A DNA stretch of 64,000 nt from Hemibagrus wyckioides (taxonomy: Eukaryota > Chordata > Actinopteri > Siluriformes > Bagridae), in the NCBI RefSeq assembly GCF_019097595.1, contig NC_080723.1, positions 13,771,511 through 13,835,510 on the forward strand. Reading direction: 5' to 3'. Shown in pieces: positions 14,078-25,837 of this stretch. How positions within the stretch are numbered: the stretch's first letter is position 1; each line of letters begins with the position of its first letter. The notes beneath the pieces are model-generated. The model had not been told where the DNA came from. It made no database searches and saw nothing but the letters and a program-made list of their open reading frames with translations. A program made the position numbers and the translations under genes.

Positions 14078-17000
14078 CTAAACACTAACAGTGGGGTCGA
14101 TTTCGCCTTCGTCTTCCTCTTCACCCTCCTCAGCATCCTGAAAAACACAAAAGTAGTTCAAACTATGGTCACGCCGATCGAGCCTACAGTATTTCATAAA
14201 TGAACACTTAATGAAGATTTATATAACCAACCTCCTCATCGCCTTCTTCGACATCCTCCTCTTCAAACTGCACCCACGCAGACAGAAAAAAAAATTGCAA
14301 GGCACAAATCAGTATTGAAAATAATACAACTATCATCCTGGTCCTTGAATATCGTGACTAAATTTATTGTTCTACCACAGTGTACTGGAGGTGAAATGTA
14401 GTGATACAGTGCAGCTTTAATTTAATGGCATTTACATCTAAACTGAGGGGTCAGTGTAGGTATTACAGCACTTTATATGCAGGTCCCCTGGGGCAAAAGT
14501 AATTGGACAATTGGGGGCTCAGCTGTTCCATTTCCAGCTTTAGGTGTTATTCCTACATTATTTAAATTAGAAGCAAATGATTAAAAGGCCTAGAGCTTAT
14601 CGAGTCTGGCATTTGCATTTGGAATCTGTTGTCATTAACATCAAGCCCAAAATGTCATTATTGCCAGTGAAGGAAGCGATCATTAATCATGAACAGCTTT
14701 TTGCAATAGTTGGCCAGATGAGGAAATAGATATGTATGTGTCAAAGCCATCAATTAAGAGATGTCTTCGCCAGAATAAATACAGAGGGTTTACCACAATA
14801 TGTAAACCAAATCTAAAATCCCTGTACAGTTCAGCAACAATAAGAAAGTACTTGCTTCATTATTCACATCAAACTAAAGCTGAAAACCTGCATTCATTAT
14901 TTATTATTAAATAATAAATAATTATGTATTCATTGTTTATTATTTAATTTCAAATCCAATATACTGTGATCGACTGCTAAATATGTTTGGACTTGACTGT
15001 ATATCAAATGTTAAAAGCAAGATTACATCCTTATTTAAATAAGTACCTTTTTATTGTTGCTGAACTGTACAGGGATTTTAGATTTGGTTACATATTGTGG
15101 TAAACCCTCTGTATTTATTCTGGCGAAGACATCTCTTAAATGATGGCTTTGACACAAATATCTATTTCCTCATCTGGCCAACTATTCACTTGTGAATTTC
15201 CCTTTGGGATGAATAAAGTATCTATCTATCTTATTTTTTTTTTTGCAAGTTCGATCCTGTAAGGGAAATGAAATGAAACTGAAAAAACATTACAGCAGTT
15301 TATTTAAGAGTGGTGACGTACGCTTTCATCATCTTCCAGAGCCTCTCCTGTGAAATATAGCACTGCTCTGGGGATGATCCGCTCTCGGAAAAAGTGACCA
15401 ATCTCAAAGTCTGTGGCAAGAGTGAAGTCTAGATCCTCATCCTGAAACACACACACACAAATCCTAAATACAGCACTGATTAAATCACGCCATTATTTCA
15501 GTTTAGATATATTATTAATAACTACATTAATGTTTCGAAAAATTACCAAGGGGTGAACATTTTAAGCAGAGTCAACAAATCGGTCATATTGAAAAGGTCT
15601 TATTTGTGGAATCTGCTCAGTCTAACTTGAATGGAGCTGTGCTTATTTACTCACAGCAGTGGGTGCTGACAGGAAAACTGTGACGCACAAGTCTAACTTT
15701 GTTAGAATTGCTAAAGCGCAAGAGACGCATGTGCTGTGACAGCTTGGATTAGTATGTGGGATGAAAAGACGCAATTAAAGTGTCTTTACGGTAATGATTG
15801 CACAATGCTTGGTTAGTCTGCTGAACTAATCTCCAAAATGTTTACAAACAGTGGAGGACAAACACTCAGCCAGGACAACTTCATGGTCAAACTCACCATT
15901 CCATCTGGAGATGCTGAAAAAAACAAAAAAGGAGGGGAAAAAAAATGCATTAACATCTATAGAACAGAACAAATGATATAATAAAAAGAAATACAGCTAA
16001 AATCCAACAAAAGTATTTTTCTTTTCATTTATGGTCTCTAGCTGCCTTTATGAAAAGAATATGACGTCATGCAGTCGGTTAGTTTCTGCTATGGTGACTG
16101 CTCATGATCCACCATCACTTAAGGGCAAATGCCACACCTATGAAGCATTCTAAGGAAATCACTTTTTCCCCCACCAACACACACACACACACACACAAAG
16201 ACTTCCTGCGCCTTTCGTCAGAAACCTTTCTACAGGTAAGACTGCATTCTTTCACAGGCACTTGGGATGTAAAAAAAATGACAAATGAAAATGACTCTGG
16301 TTAACCGAGGTGAAAAGGAGCTAGCACAGAAGGAAACAAGTCATGTGTTTCTATTCACTAATTACACCAGGCCAGAACAGTATCCGCAGGTAATGAATGA
16401 CTAGACTAATCCAGGGATCACTCAATAGGGAGGAAAATCATCACATGACTACACACCTGACTGCGCAGTTCTCTAGTGAAAGCTCAGCATATAAATTAGT
16501 AATCATCATCCCACTCAGTACAAGCAAATTCCATCAGCTTCTCCTTTGGCCTCATGCAGCCACATTTCTGGACTACATGATCTATGCACCTGTGTCATTT
16601 TAGCTCAAATAAATAAAACTAAAATGTAGTGGAGCCACAAAGAAACGTCACATGCAGCACAGTCACACTGACAAAAGCAATGTATAACAATACAAAATTA
16701 TCAACAGTTTAAAATGCCACATGGGAACAGATTTTCCATGTTCCATGCTTAGAAGTGTGCTTATTTGCGAGACTATAATATAGCTTGCGGTAATATTTAC
16801 TGTAACAGAGAGACATTCATACTCATCTGTTAAGAGCTAAATATAGCTAACGATATATTTAAAAAGCGCAAAATGCTTTAATACACTGTAGGGTTGACTG
16901 AAGGTTGAAAGGAAAATTTTATTTTGCTACAGTTGTGGATATCATTATCCAGCATTTGCAGAGTTACTGTTATTATAGTTACTAACTGGTTTAAATTGAA

Positions 17001-20000
17001 CCCAAAACTCAATAACTCAAAAAGAAGCCTTTTGGATTTAATGTTCTGTTTAGTAGAAATATCAGAAGGAAAAATCTCTTGGGCTACAAACAATAGCCAA
17101 ACTTTTATTGTACATATTTAAATAATCAGCCTAATATTGAAACAGATGGATGATGTTCATAATCCATTTAAAGGGTTTTTATATCCATAATGCCTGAAAG
17201 CAAAGACTACAAAGCTACATCAATGAGCCAGCTAAAACTAAAGATGGGTGTGTGCTGCCACCTGCTGTACATTACAGACACAGACAAAATGGAGGGCCCT
17301 AATGTAAAAAGTTCTGCATTAATCACAGGGGTGTGTGGATTGAAAAATGAACTCTTCCTCGCAGGATTATCTTACCTTTGACAGGGTTAAAAAAGTTAAA
17401 GAAGGAATCCTGTGGCACTTCCTTGGTGATGGTCCTCACTGTTCCTCTACCTTTGTGCTTTTGCTTTTTCTTAATAATTTTCACAGTTATGTCCTTGCCT
17501 TTCTGCCAGTCTATCTTGCAGCTGGATAAAAAAACAAAAAAAACAAGCAAAAGTTCTCATCTTAATAAACATATCATTTCCTGCATATTTCAATCAGTTC
17601 CTGAAAGTAATGCGTGTAGTGTGACAGTGTTCCTCACCCCTCACAGTCCACTATCTCTGGCCCCTCGAATGAGAAAGGGTCTGCTGAATCTGGCTCTGAT
17701 TTCATCTTGTATGTTTTAGTGAGGATGGTATTGCTGAAGTAGCTGTTAGGCTCAAAATGGAACTCCAAAGTGAAGCTCTGGTTTAGGACACAAAATAAAT
17801 CGGTGTCAGAAATAGCACGAAAGCTGTTTGTGATAAAGAGGAGGGGAAAAAAGAGGAGGAGAATTCAGTACAGACCATTGGCTCTCCGGGTGCAGAGAAT
17901 TTCACCGTAATGTCCTGCAAGTGTTTCAGGATAGGCTCGTCATGCTCCTAAAAAGAGAAAAAATGTAAATAGTATGATCATGTGATGGTCTGATAACGCA
18001 TCATCCTGGTCAGGGCTGTAATGGATCATAAACAGTGTGTGTGAAGAGTGAATACACCCTCCATGGGATGCCAGTTTATCCCAGGGGACCTTGCATACAC
18101 ACATTCATACAGTACACCCATTCATGCTTTAGGGAGGTGAGACAAAACCTGCATGGAAACATGGAGATATTGCAAGACTCTGCAAATAATAATTCAAGCT
18201 CAGAGTTGAACCTATGAGCCTATGAGGGAGTAACATTTCCCTCTGCACCAGCATGTTTGGCTAATGCAGCCTACAGATTCAAATGTGCTGATATAAACAA
18301 AAACTTTTCACATGGTTAAAATGGAAAATGTGTTTGTGTACGCTATAGGGTCATGTACAGCCAGATGCTGTCAGTTTTGATTGAATATAACAATGACTGG
18401 AGCAACTGCTCCTCTAGTGGAGACTCTTCAAACTGCTAAACCTGAGTGAGCAAAGTGGTCATGTCTAGCAGGTCACATCTAAAGTACATGTGTAAATGTG
18501 ACCACTCTCATTACATTCATACCTTTTCCATGTAGGAAAAATAGATTTCATATTAGGCAAAAAAAATATGATAAAAGCATTCGGAATAAACTGCATTCCA
18601 GAGTCGGTGATGTTAGTATGGGGATGCTGGTCAGTATTGTCAAATTCAGGTCATTCTAACGCACCAGATTTATCCCATGAATACCCTGGGAATAAACTGA
18701 TGAGCTGAGATGTGTTAAATAATATTAAGGGAAAACACTGCAGGACATACATCTGTGCTTTAGAGAGCCGTCACTCTTGAAGAAGGACATTTAGTAATAA
18801 ATAAAGTGGCCTGCAGTTTCTTCTACCTGACCTTTTTACCCCCAGTTCATTTAAAGCTCACTCTTTAAAATATCCTACCTAAGGAAGGTAGAAATAAATC
18901 TGCAGAAATAAATGTTTAAACTTATTTTTCCTATATGTCTGCAAACCTTTCCCGACTACCTCTAGCTCTGGTGCAATGGTTTGCTTATCTGCACAGGTTG
19001 AGATCCTGGTCTATCCATTCACGCCTTCAACGTAATTAAGTTAATCCAAAATATCATGTTGTATGAAACTGGCTGCCTGTTTATTAGCCAGATCAGAACT
19101 GAAAGTCTGCATGTCTGAAGAACTTCCGTTTTCAAAAACCTCTTCCTGTCTAAACCACATTTAAATGTTTGTGTCTAAAATAAATGAACTTACTTTGCTG
19201 TGGGGTTTCTAATTCAGCTGTTATGGAAAGATCCGTACAGTGCCAGAGCTCCTGTACATTGTTTGTTTTTTGTATATAAGGGTGGACCGATTAAGTAGTC
19301 ACCTGGAGCATTTCCCCCAGCATGTCCACATGCTTGAAAATGGTGAGCCAGAACTCTGGGATGCCTTTAGGGTCTTCGGCAGTGGCTGAATCTTCTTTCT
19401 TCTCTTCCAGGGCAGCCTTCTTTTTCATATCCTCCTGTCGGAGCAGAAAACATCAGCAATCACTGGGTCTTTCTAATAACAGTCATAGCAAGTATAGATG
19501 ACTGATAAAATTGAAAGTAAGAACTTTTTTCTGCAATTCTATTTATTTTTAATGCATATCTGCATTTCTAAACCACTTCAAGTGAGCTCGATTCTTGGAT
19601 GCAAATTAAAGCAAAATGAACCTCCATATCAGTGTCCCCCTTTTGAAAGAATAGGAATGATTCTGTTCTTCTGCCTATAGTGATTCATAAGTCACTTGTG
19701 ATTGTGGACAAGTTAACATTGAGAATGTGCATTCAGTGGATCACTCATCTTATATATTCATTGGAAATTTATTTTTTAGCACATAAAAAAAAAAATATCA
19801 CTCAGGTATTCATCTTCCAATAGTTGTTTCATTTCCTCTGATGTTCCATCTGTAAACCCGGGGGCATATGACCTCAGTGACCACTGCTCACAGCCAATAA
19901 GGGGGAATACTGACAGTGTTTTATATTATAATACTTGTTGCCTAAGCACAAATGCAGACTTGAAGCCTTTCTTCAAATCAAACTGCACTAAGAAGAAAAA

Positions 20001-21739
20001 AATTCTTGATTTGTTAATACAAATAATGACACACACCATATGAAGAGCTCTTTCCTATACATGCATTTTGGCTGTCAGCTGTCTGCTTTGCAGCGTATTT
20101 AACTTTGCACAGAAGACATGTTTTCAGCTAGTTCTTTCTTTCTTTCCTCAGTTTGGTGTGTCAAGGCCTCTAGATCCCTACATTATCCCAAGATGCAAAT
20201 TTCACCCAAATAGCAGCAGATATGCAATAAGCAGGTACTCACAGACAGCTCTTCCTCTTCGCCTTCACTGTGCCACTCGCATTCTTCGTCGGTGGGCTCC
20301 ACTGCTCCAGACACCACTGCCCGCCTCTGAACAACACACACTAGATTAGTTTGTGCACTTGTATAGAGTAGGTTTCTGTAATATCAAATTAATTTAGTGT
20401 TCACCGAGCTACAATGCCTCATTTTACTCTAACATAAACCCAAAAGCTAATTACAAAGTCTTCTAGATGTTGTAATATGGCAGCCCAACACAACGCCCTA
20501 CAGGGCTGCTTGTGAAAACCCTCTCTGAACTCTACTCAGCAACACATTATGTTGATGGCAACGTAGCATTTAATTCACAGGAGGGAAATGATTTAATCTT
20601 ACAGTTTTGAATGTTATTCAGCTGTCCCCAGCCTTGGAAACAGCCAGACATGCGGGAGATCAGTCGGCAACTCGTTTGGGTGGAGGATGAATTTAGCACT
20701 GGGACAGGCTACTGATACAAGCCTGAGCTGCAACCATTATGTGTGCACATGGGACAAGATGGACTGCTAGTATTTCTTCCCATTTGTATACAATGGCCAA
20801 AAACGGCAGAACAGCTCCTCTAGAGATTTTGTTGTTCTCACTTGCCTTTGTTGCTGCATACACTAAGTATTGTGCTGCTATATTTAACTTGAGTTTCCAT
20901 AAATTATGAGATATAACAGGGATAAATATTAACCTTGTCAAAGATGGGCTGGTAGAGACCAGCATATTTTCTCTCCAGCTCATGGACTTCCTCATAGAAC
21001 TTGGCCTCTATATGAGCACACTGGCCTTGCAGTCTCTTCAGAGCATACACTCTCCTCTTCACTGCTTTGGGCAGGGCATTGACATTCGGTATCCTGCAGA
21101 GAATTTGGGTTATTATTTACTGTAGTGCAGATGTCTGGATCTTCCAAGTGTTGGTAATCAAGTTACAGCAAACAATATGCAAAGCTATGCAGGATAATAA
21201 TCTAATACCCAAGGTCTTCCTGCTTTGTTATTCAGAATATTTTCTAAATGTTTTTTTTTTTAATACAGACACTCAATCATCTGAATCTCTCTTCACAGCT
21301 CATACCTTTCTACCTGAGTTATGATCTCTGGTCTGTCACACTGTGAACCTTTGCTTCCTCCCTTACCTGTGAAAAGGAAAAAAAGGGTTTGTTTTCAGTA
21401 AGTACTGCTCCAAGATGCTATCAAATCATAATATAGGGGAATCACAAAATCTGAAAAGCACTAGCACATTCCAAAAACAGCACTGTTTTGGCTCTTTCAC
21501 AACAGAAATCACCTTGGAAATATACTAGTATGACTGGATCTTGTAACTGTACTATACAAGATATGAACAGAAACACACAAATATGCAAATTTAAGGGATG
21601 ATTTAAAAAAAAAAAAAAAAATGCTGCATGACTTGTACTACATGTCACCCTGTCAGGGAAACTACAGAAATGCCCATGACACTTTAAAAACCTTCAGTAT
21701 ACCTCTGGCTTCATTCTTTTCGTTTTTTCGTGCCTCCAT
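14078..21739 (-). CDS. nap1l4: Nucleosome assembly protein 1-like 4
   Basis: Histone chaperone of the NAP1 family, expected to bind H2A-H2B and linker histones and shuttle between cytoplasm and nucleus. Twelve coding exons on the minus strand join in frame with GT-AG borders: 21739-21703, 21366-21306, 21093-20934, 20326-20243, 19434-19303, 17947-17876, 17777-17638, 17521-17376, 15913-15897, 15441-15322, 14267-14232 and 14137-14078. The product is 354 aa (human NAP1L4 is about 375). The NAP core includes 'AHIEAKFYEEVHELERKY', 'KGIPEFWLTIF', 'MKSEPDSADPFSFEGPEIVD', the basic 'KKKQKHKGRG' (a likely nuclear signal) and 'DFEIGHFFRERIIPRAVLYF'. The acidic tail ends EIDPTVSV. 'DSFFNFFNPVKAS' points to NAP1L4 rather than NAP1L1. 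The start is the first ATG in exon 2 (MEARKNEKNE). The N-terminus is shorter and unlike mammalian NAP1L4. Confidence 0.93.
14706..15186. repeat. Long inverted repeat in nap1l4 intron 11
   Basis: The left arm 14706-14853 and right arm 15041-15186 are reverse complements over about 147 bp with only a few mismatches (for example both carry 'gagatgtcttcgccagaata' or its complement). The loop is about 187 bp. The arms carry a fragment of what looks like transposon-derived sequence. Upstream, 14480-14705 includes 'ggcaaaagtaattggaca', a common fish DNA-transposon phrase, so the structure may come from an element inserted twice in opposite orientation. Confidence 0.9.
15189..15232 (+). repeat. Non-LTR 3' tail with short TATC tract
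   Basis: 'gtgaatttccctttgggatg' then 'aataaagtatctatctatct'. It starts within 5 bp of the right arm of the inverted repeat. Same family as 1255-1365. Confidence 0.7.
15897..15913 (-). other. nap1l4: 17-nt microexon of nap1l4
   Basis: Bounded by a TTTCAG acceptor and a GTGAGT donor, encoding only ASPDGM with split first codon. It exactly restores the frame between 'NFFNPVK' (exon ending at 17376) and 'DEDLDF' (exon starting at 15441). The joined peptide aligns with the SPLKASGDGES-LDED region of mammalian NAP1L4. Confidence 0.85.
18000..18260 (-). repeat. Fish dispersed repeat (reverse copy)
   Basis: Contains 'gggatgccagtttatcccag', 'acacattcatac', 'ggaggtgagacaaaacctgc' and 'agctcagagttgaaccta', the reverse-complement word order of the repeat at 1615-1872. 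It lies in nap1l4 intron 6. Confidence 0.6.
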
Positions 21740-22393
21740 CACAGATGCCTTTTAGCTGTAAGGAAAACAATAAGCAGGTATTTGGTTTATATGTTTATAA
21801 TCTTTTCAATTCACAGATTGTAATCAAAGCTGTAATTATCCATGCTAATGATTCAATGTCATTTAAAAAGACAACATATCCTGTCTGTCTTATACTTGCA
21901 ACAGGACAAATGAGAGATGGAAAAGGCCTTCATTCACACACACCCAAGTGTGAATCCTGACACCATCATATGAAAATCTACTAGTCCAGCAGGTTTATCT
22001 AGCATTTCAACAGGTTTATCAGGAAAACGTACTTCTTTTTCTAACATGGAATCTGGCCTGCTTGTTAGCACGGAGAATAAATAACATATAGGAAATCCAT
22101 TTTAATTGCAGGAACCAGTTCATGTAACTGTGAGAACGCCCAGGAACACAACGTTTATAATCAAAAGTGTAACTGACAAATAGATCTGTAAACAAACTGT
22201 GTGCAGATAATGTTACTGAGCAGGATTCAACAATTAGTCCCTAGCATGCCTGAGTGGTAGTTCTAGAAAGTTACTTGCTTTCCTGTGTCTCATGCTTGGT
22301 CAATAGAAAAGCGATAGACAAAATATAAAAATAATATAAAGATAAAATATTAAATTATTATTCCAACACGAACTACAAATCAGCATTTATATA

Positions 22394-22927
22394 CACCGAT
22401 CAGGCATAACGTTATGACATCTGAGAGGTGAAGTGAATAACACTGATGATCTCCTCATCGTGGCACCTGTTAGTGGGTGGGATATATTAGGCAGCAAGTG
22501 AACATCTTTTCCTCAAAGTTGATGTGTCAGAAGCAGGAAAAACGGATTTGGGAAGGATTTGAGCGAGTTTGACGAAGGGCCAAATTGTGATGGCTAGACC
22601 ACTGGATCAGAGCATCTCCAACACTGCAGCTCTTGTGGGGTGTTCTGCAATGGTCAGTATCTATCAAAAGTGGTCCAAGGAAGGGACAGTGGTGAACCGG
22701 TGACCGTGTCATGGGCAGGCAAGGCTCACTGATGCACGTGCGGAGCAAAGGCTGGCCCGTGTGATCCGATCCAACAGAAGAACTACTGCTGCTGAAGTAG
22801 TTAATGCTGGTTCTGATAGAAAGCTGTCAGAATACACAGTGCATGACGGGTCAGGGCTGTTTCAGCAGTGCAAGGGGGACCAACAGAAATATCAGGCAGG
22901 TGGTCATAATGTTATGCCTGGTCTGTG
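22394..22927 (+). mobile_element. Deletion derivative of a Tc1-like family (copy 1)
   Basis: Flanked by TA, with ends 'caggcataacgttatgac' and 'gtcataatgttatgcctg' as inverted repeats. The interior keeps pieces of a transposase N-terminus on the plus strand ('SNRRTTAAEVVNAGSDRKLS'), but the catalytic domain is absent. 534 bp, non-autonomous; a second copy is at 29791-30326. It lies in nap1l4 intron 1. Confidence 0.8.
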
Positions 22928-23394
22928 TAATACCCTATTCACGTGAAATGTAATTCAATGTACAGTCATTTCGCACTTTTTGTCATTGATCCCAAAGTTT
23001 TAAACGACATTAATAATTTTGTAAGGATTTACAATAAGACAAGAATCATGTCAGTGTCAGTTGTCCTGTACAGACTGGCCAACAAGATCAAAGCCACCGG
23101 CGCCAAAAGGAGCTGTCAATCAAACCGCAGGCTACTTTCTACCACGTGGGATTCGATCATCTATAATTGAGCAGAAGTGACGGCGCTTTATTCTATATAC
23201 AGTGATCACCTCACTAGCTGCACAACTACATATAATGATCATTAACATCATTAGCGGTAATACAACATGGCGAGGATCATGACAGAGCACCGTCCGGTGT
23301 AAGTACCTGCGGAGACTAGTTCGGTTTATTCCTTAGGAGCATGAGAGAAAGTTTTGGCAGAGTGAAGTTATTTCAGTCCTTACTCTCTTTTTGT

Positions 23395-23396
<2 letters not shown>

Positions 23397-23435
<39 letters not shown>
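23397..23435. repeat. (GA)n microsatellite
   Basis: About 19 uninterrupted GA units within nap1l4 intron 1, close to the promoter. Confidence 0.95.
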
Positions 23436-23437
<2 letters not shown>

Positions 23438-23609
23438 CCACATGGTGCACACCGACCGCCTGAACGTGTGACAGCGCGTGGAAATCAGACCACGCTCTCG
23501 GTCACCCGTTAAACCCAACACCTTCCTCCTTTACATAACACACAGTTTATATACAGTATAAAGAGGCTTGTGAACGTAGAGGCTAAAAAAATGATAGCCT
23601 TTGACTTAC

Positions 23610-23800
23610 CTCAGGCTTCAGGCCGTCCTCACGCTCTTAAACTGAGAAGGTGCAAAAAAACTGGCCTCACACCATCGCCGTCTCTCATTGGTGGAATAGT
23701 CGTCACGCTCTCCGAGAGCCAGCAAATCAGCGACGAGCTTCTGTGCCGCTGAACATTATTGGTTGTGGGCGTGTCCAAATCACACAGCTCCATTAGGCAT
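23610..23800 (-). promoter_or_regulatory. nap1l4: nap1l4 promoter and noncoding exon 1
   Basis: On the minus strand a strong donor (CCTGAG|GTAAGT) lies at 23610/23609. This fits a noncoding first exon spliced to exon 2 (acceptor at 21755/21756). Upstream are two CCAAT boxes in minus orientation (plus-strand ATTGG at 23687-23691 and 23758-23762) and a local rise in CpG. No TATA box is obvious. The start site is estimated near 23650; it is inferred, not seen. Confidence 0.65.
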
Positions 23801-24046
23801 GAAATAATTTATTCTCACACCCTATATAAGTGTACAACTTGTTCACTAGACTATTTAGGATTCAGATAGTAGAAGAAGTTCGCGTGGTAAATGTTACATG
23901 CTGAGAAATATAGATTTTATTTATTTTGTTTTTTTTTCAATTCTTAAACACAGGCTTAACGACATTCTGAATTATTTATACCTTGAATAAATAACACAAG
24001 GCCAAGGGATTATTTAAACAAGGTATAAATAATACACACACACATA

Positions 24047-25291
24047 CACTATATTGCCAAAAGTATTCGCTCACCTGCCTTGACTCGCATATGAACTTAA
24101 GTGACATCCCATTCCTAATCCATAGGGTTCAATATGACGTCGGTCCACCCTTTGCAGCTATAACAGCTTCAACTCTTCTGGGAAGGCTGTCCACAAGGTT
24201 TAGGAGTGTGTTTATGGGAATTTTTGACCATTCTTCCAGAAGCGCATTTGTGAGGTCACACACTGATGTTGGACGAGAAGGCCTGGCTCTCAGTCTCCGC
24301 TCTAATTCATCCCAAAGGTGTTCTATCGGGTTGAGGTCAGGACTCTGTGCAGGCCAGTCAAGTTCATCCACACCAGACTCTGTCATCCATGTCTTTATGG
24401 ACCTTGCTTTGTGCACTGGTGCACAGTCATGTTGGAAGAGGAAGGGGCCAGCTCCAAACTGTTCCCACAAAGTTGGGAGCATGGAATTGTCCAAAATGTC
24501 TTGGTATGCTGAAGCATTCAGAGTTCCTTTCACTGGAACTAAGGGGCCAAGCCCAGCTCCTGAAAAACAACCCCACACCATAATCCCCCCTCCACCAAAC
24601 TTTACACTTGGCACAATGCAGTCAGACAAGTACCGTTCTCCTGGCAACCGCCAAACCCAGACTCGTCCATCAGATTGCCAGATGGAGAAGTGCAATTCGT
24701 CACTCCAGAGAACGCGTCTCCACTGCTCTAGAGTCCAGTGGCAGCAGGCTTTACACCACTGCATCCGACGCTTTGCATTGCACTTGGTGATGTATGGCTT
24801 GGATGCAGCTGCTCGGCCATGGAAACCCATTCCATGAAGCTCTCTGCGCACTGTTCTTGAGCTAATCTGAAGGCCACATGAAGTTTGGAGGTCTGTAGCG
24901 ATTGACTCTGCAGAAAGTTGGCGACCTCTTCGCACTATGCGCCTCAGCATCCGCTGACCCCGCTCCGTCAGTTTACGTGGCCTACCACTTCGTGGCTGAG
25001 TTGCTGTCGTTCCCAAACACTTCCACGTTCTTATAATACAGCTGACAGTTGACTGTGGAATATTTAGGAGCGAGGAAATTTCACGACTGGATTTGTTGCA
25101 CAGGTGGCATCCTATCACAGTTCCACGCTGGAATTCACTGAGCTCCTGAGAGCGACCCATTCTTTCACAAATGTTTGTAAAAACAGTCTGCATGCCTAGG
25201 TGCTTGATTTTATACACCTGTGGCCATGGAAGTGATTGGAACACCTGATTCTGATTATTTGGATGGGTGAGCGAATACTTTTGGCAATATA

Positions 25292-25294
<3 letters not shown>
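24047..25294 (-). mobile_element. Intact Tc1 transposon, 1248 bp
   Basis: Terminal inverted repeats of about 29 bp begin 'cactatattgccaaaagt' at 24047 and are mirrored at 25294. The left flank is TA; the right flank is TG at the edge of a (TA)n array, so the right half of the target duplication is mutated or was copied into the repeat. It encodes a full-length transposase and is the same length as the copy at 40618-41865. Confidence 0.95.
24129..25160 (-). CDS. Tc1/mariner DD34E transposase, full length
   Basis: A 343-aa cut-and-paste transposase that binds the element's inverted repeats and moves it into TA sites. The ATG chosen ([10 protein letters not shown]) starts the conserved protein; the longer open frame upstream is translation of the terminal repeat and of the TA microsatellite. 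Paired helix-turn-helix domains span about residues 1-110, with the GRPRK hook between them at 59-63. The catalytic triad is D154 (in WSDE), D245 (in HDCAPVH) and E280 (in LNPIE), spacing 34. No stop or frameshift is present. It differs from the copy at 40752-41783 at about 12 residues; this one keeps FSIWQSD where the other has FSICQSD. It may still be functional. Confidence 0.95.
   Translation of the reverse strand: MGRSQELSEFQRGTVIGCHLCNKSSREISSLLNIPQSTVSCIIRTWKCLGTTATQPRSGRPRKLTERGQRMLRRIVRRGRQLSAESIATDLQTSCGLQISSRTVRRELHGMGFHGRAAASKPYITKCNAKRRMQWCKACCHWTLEQWRRVLWSDELHFSIWQSDGRVWVWRLPGERYLSDCIVPSVKFGGGGIMVWGCFSGAGLGPLVPVKGTLNASAYQDILDNSMLPTLWEQFGAGPFLFQHDCAPVHKARSIKTWMTESGVDELDWPAQSPDLNPIEHLWDELERRLRARPSRPTSVCDLTNALLEEWSKIPINTLLNLVDSLPRRVEAVIAAKGGPTSY

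Positions 25295-25296
<2 letters not shown>

Positions 25297-25372
<76 letters not shown>
25297..25372. repeat. (TA)n microsatellite
   Basis: About 37 TA units immediately beside the end of the intact Tc1 copy. Confidence 0.95.
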
Positions 25373-25374
<2 letters not shown>

Positions 25375-25837
25375 CTCAATTAATTTTATTACAGTTTCAT
25401 TTTTAAATAACCTTTTAAATATATTGTTTTTTCCTCTTGTTAAAGTATGCTGCTTATATTTATCGTTCATATGGTCAACAGGTATAATGCCTGTTTGTTA
25501 CATGTGCATGTAAAATAACTTTGGTTATTTATGTGCCTACTCAATTAGATCATGGTCCAGGGTATGAGGAACATTTAGGGCATTTAACTTTGTTTACAAG
25601 GTTTGTGGTAAAACACTTAATCTGGGGTGGTAGTTATGTGTACAACATTTGTGCCTGTAGTACAAAAAGTGTTTGTTTTTAACCTAGAAAGTTGACCTTT
25701 AAATATTTGCTCTAGAAGGTAAATACGGTACATTTATGTTAATTAGATTTTTTTTAATATGTTAAATTGTTTTAAAGGTTCAGTATAATTACAATTTTGC
25801 ACCATTTTCCGAGAGTGTATCTAATCAAAAGCCTGAT
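25373..25837. other. No gene recognised
   Basis: AT-rich spacer between two Tc1-family insertions; no feature seen. Confidence 0.5.

Noticed and set aside
24091..24837. 248-codon plus-strand open frame
   Set aside because: It is the antisense of the intact Tc1 transposase; the minus-strand frame carries all conserved motifs.
25161..25379. N-terminal extension of the transposase frame starting with repeated Tyr-Ile
   Set aside because: It translates the inverted repeat and the TA microsatellite; the conserved protein starts at 25160.
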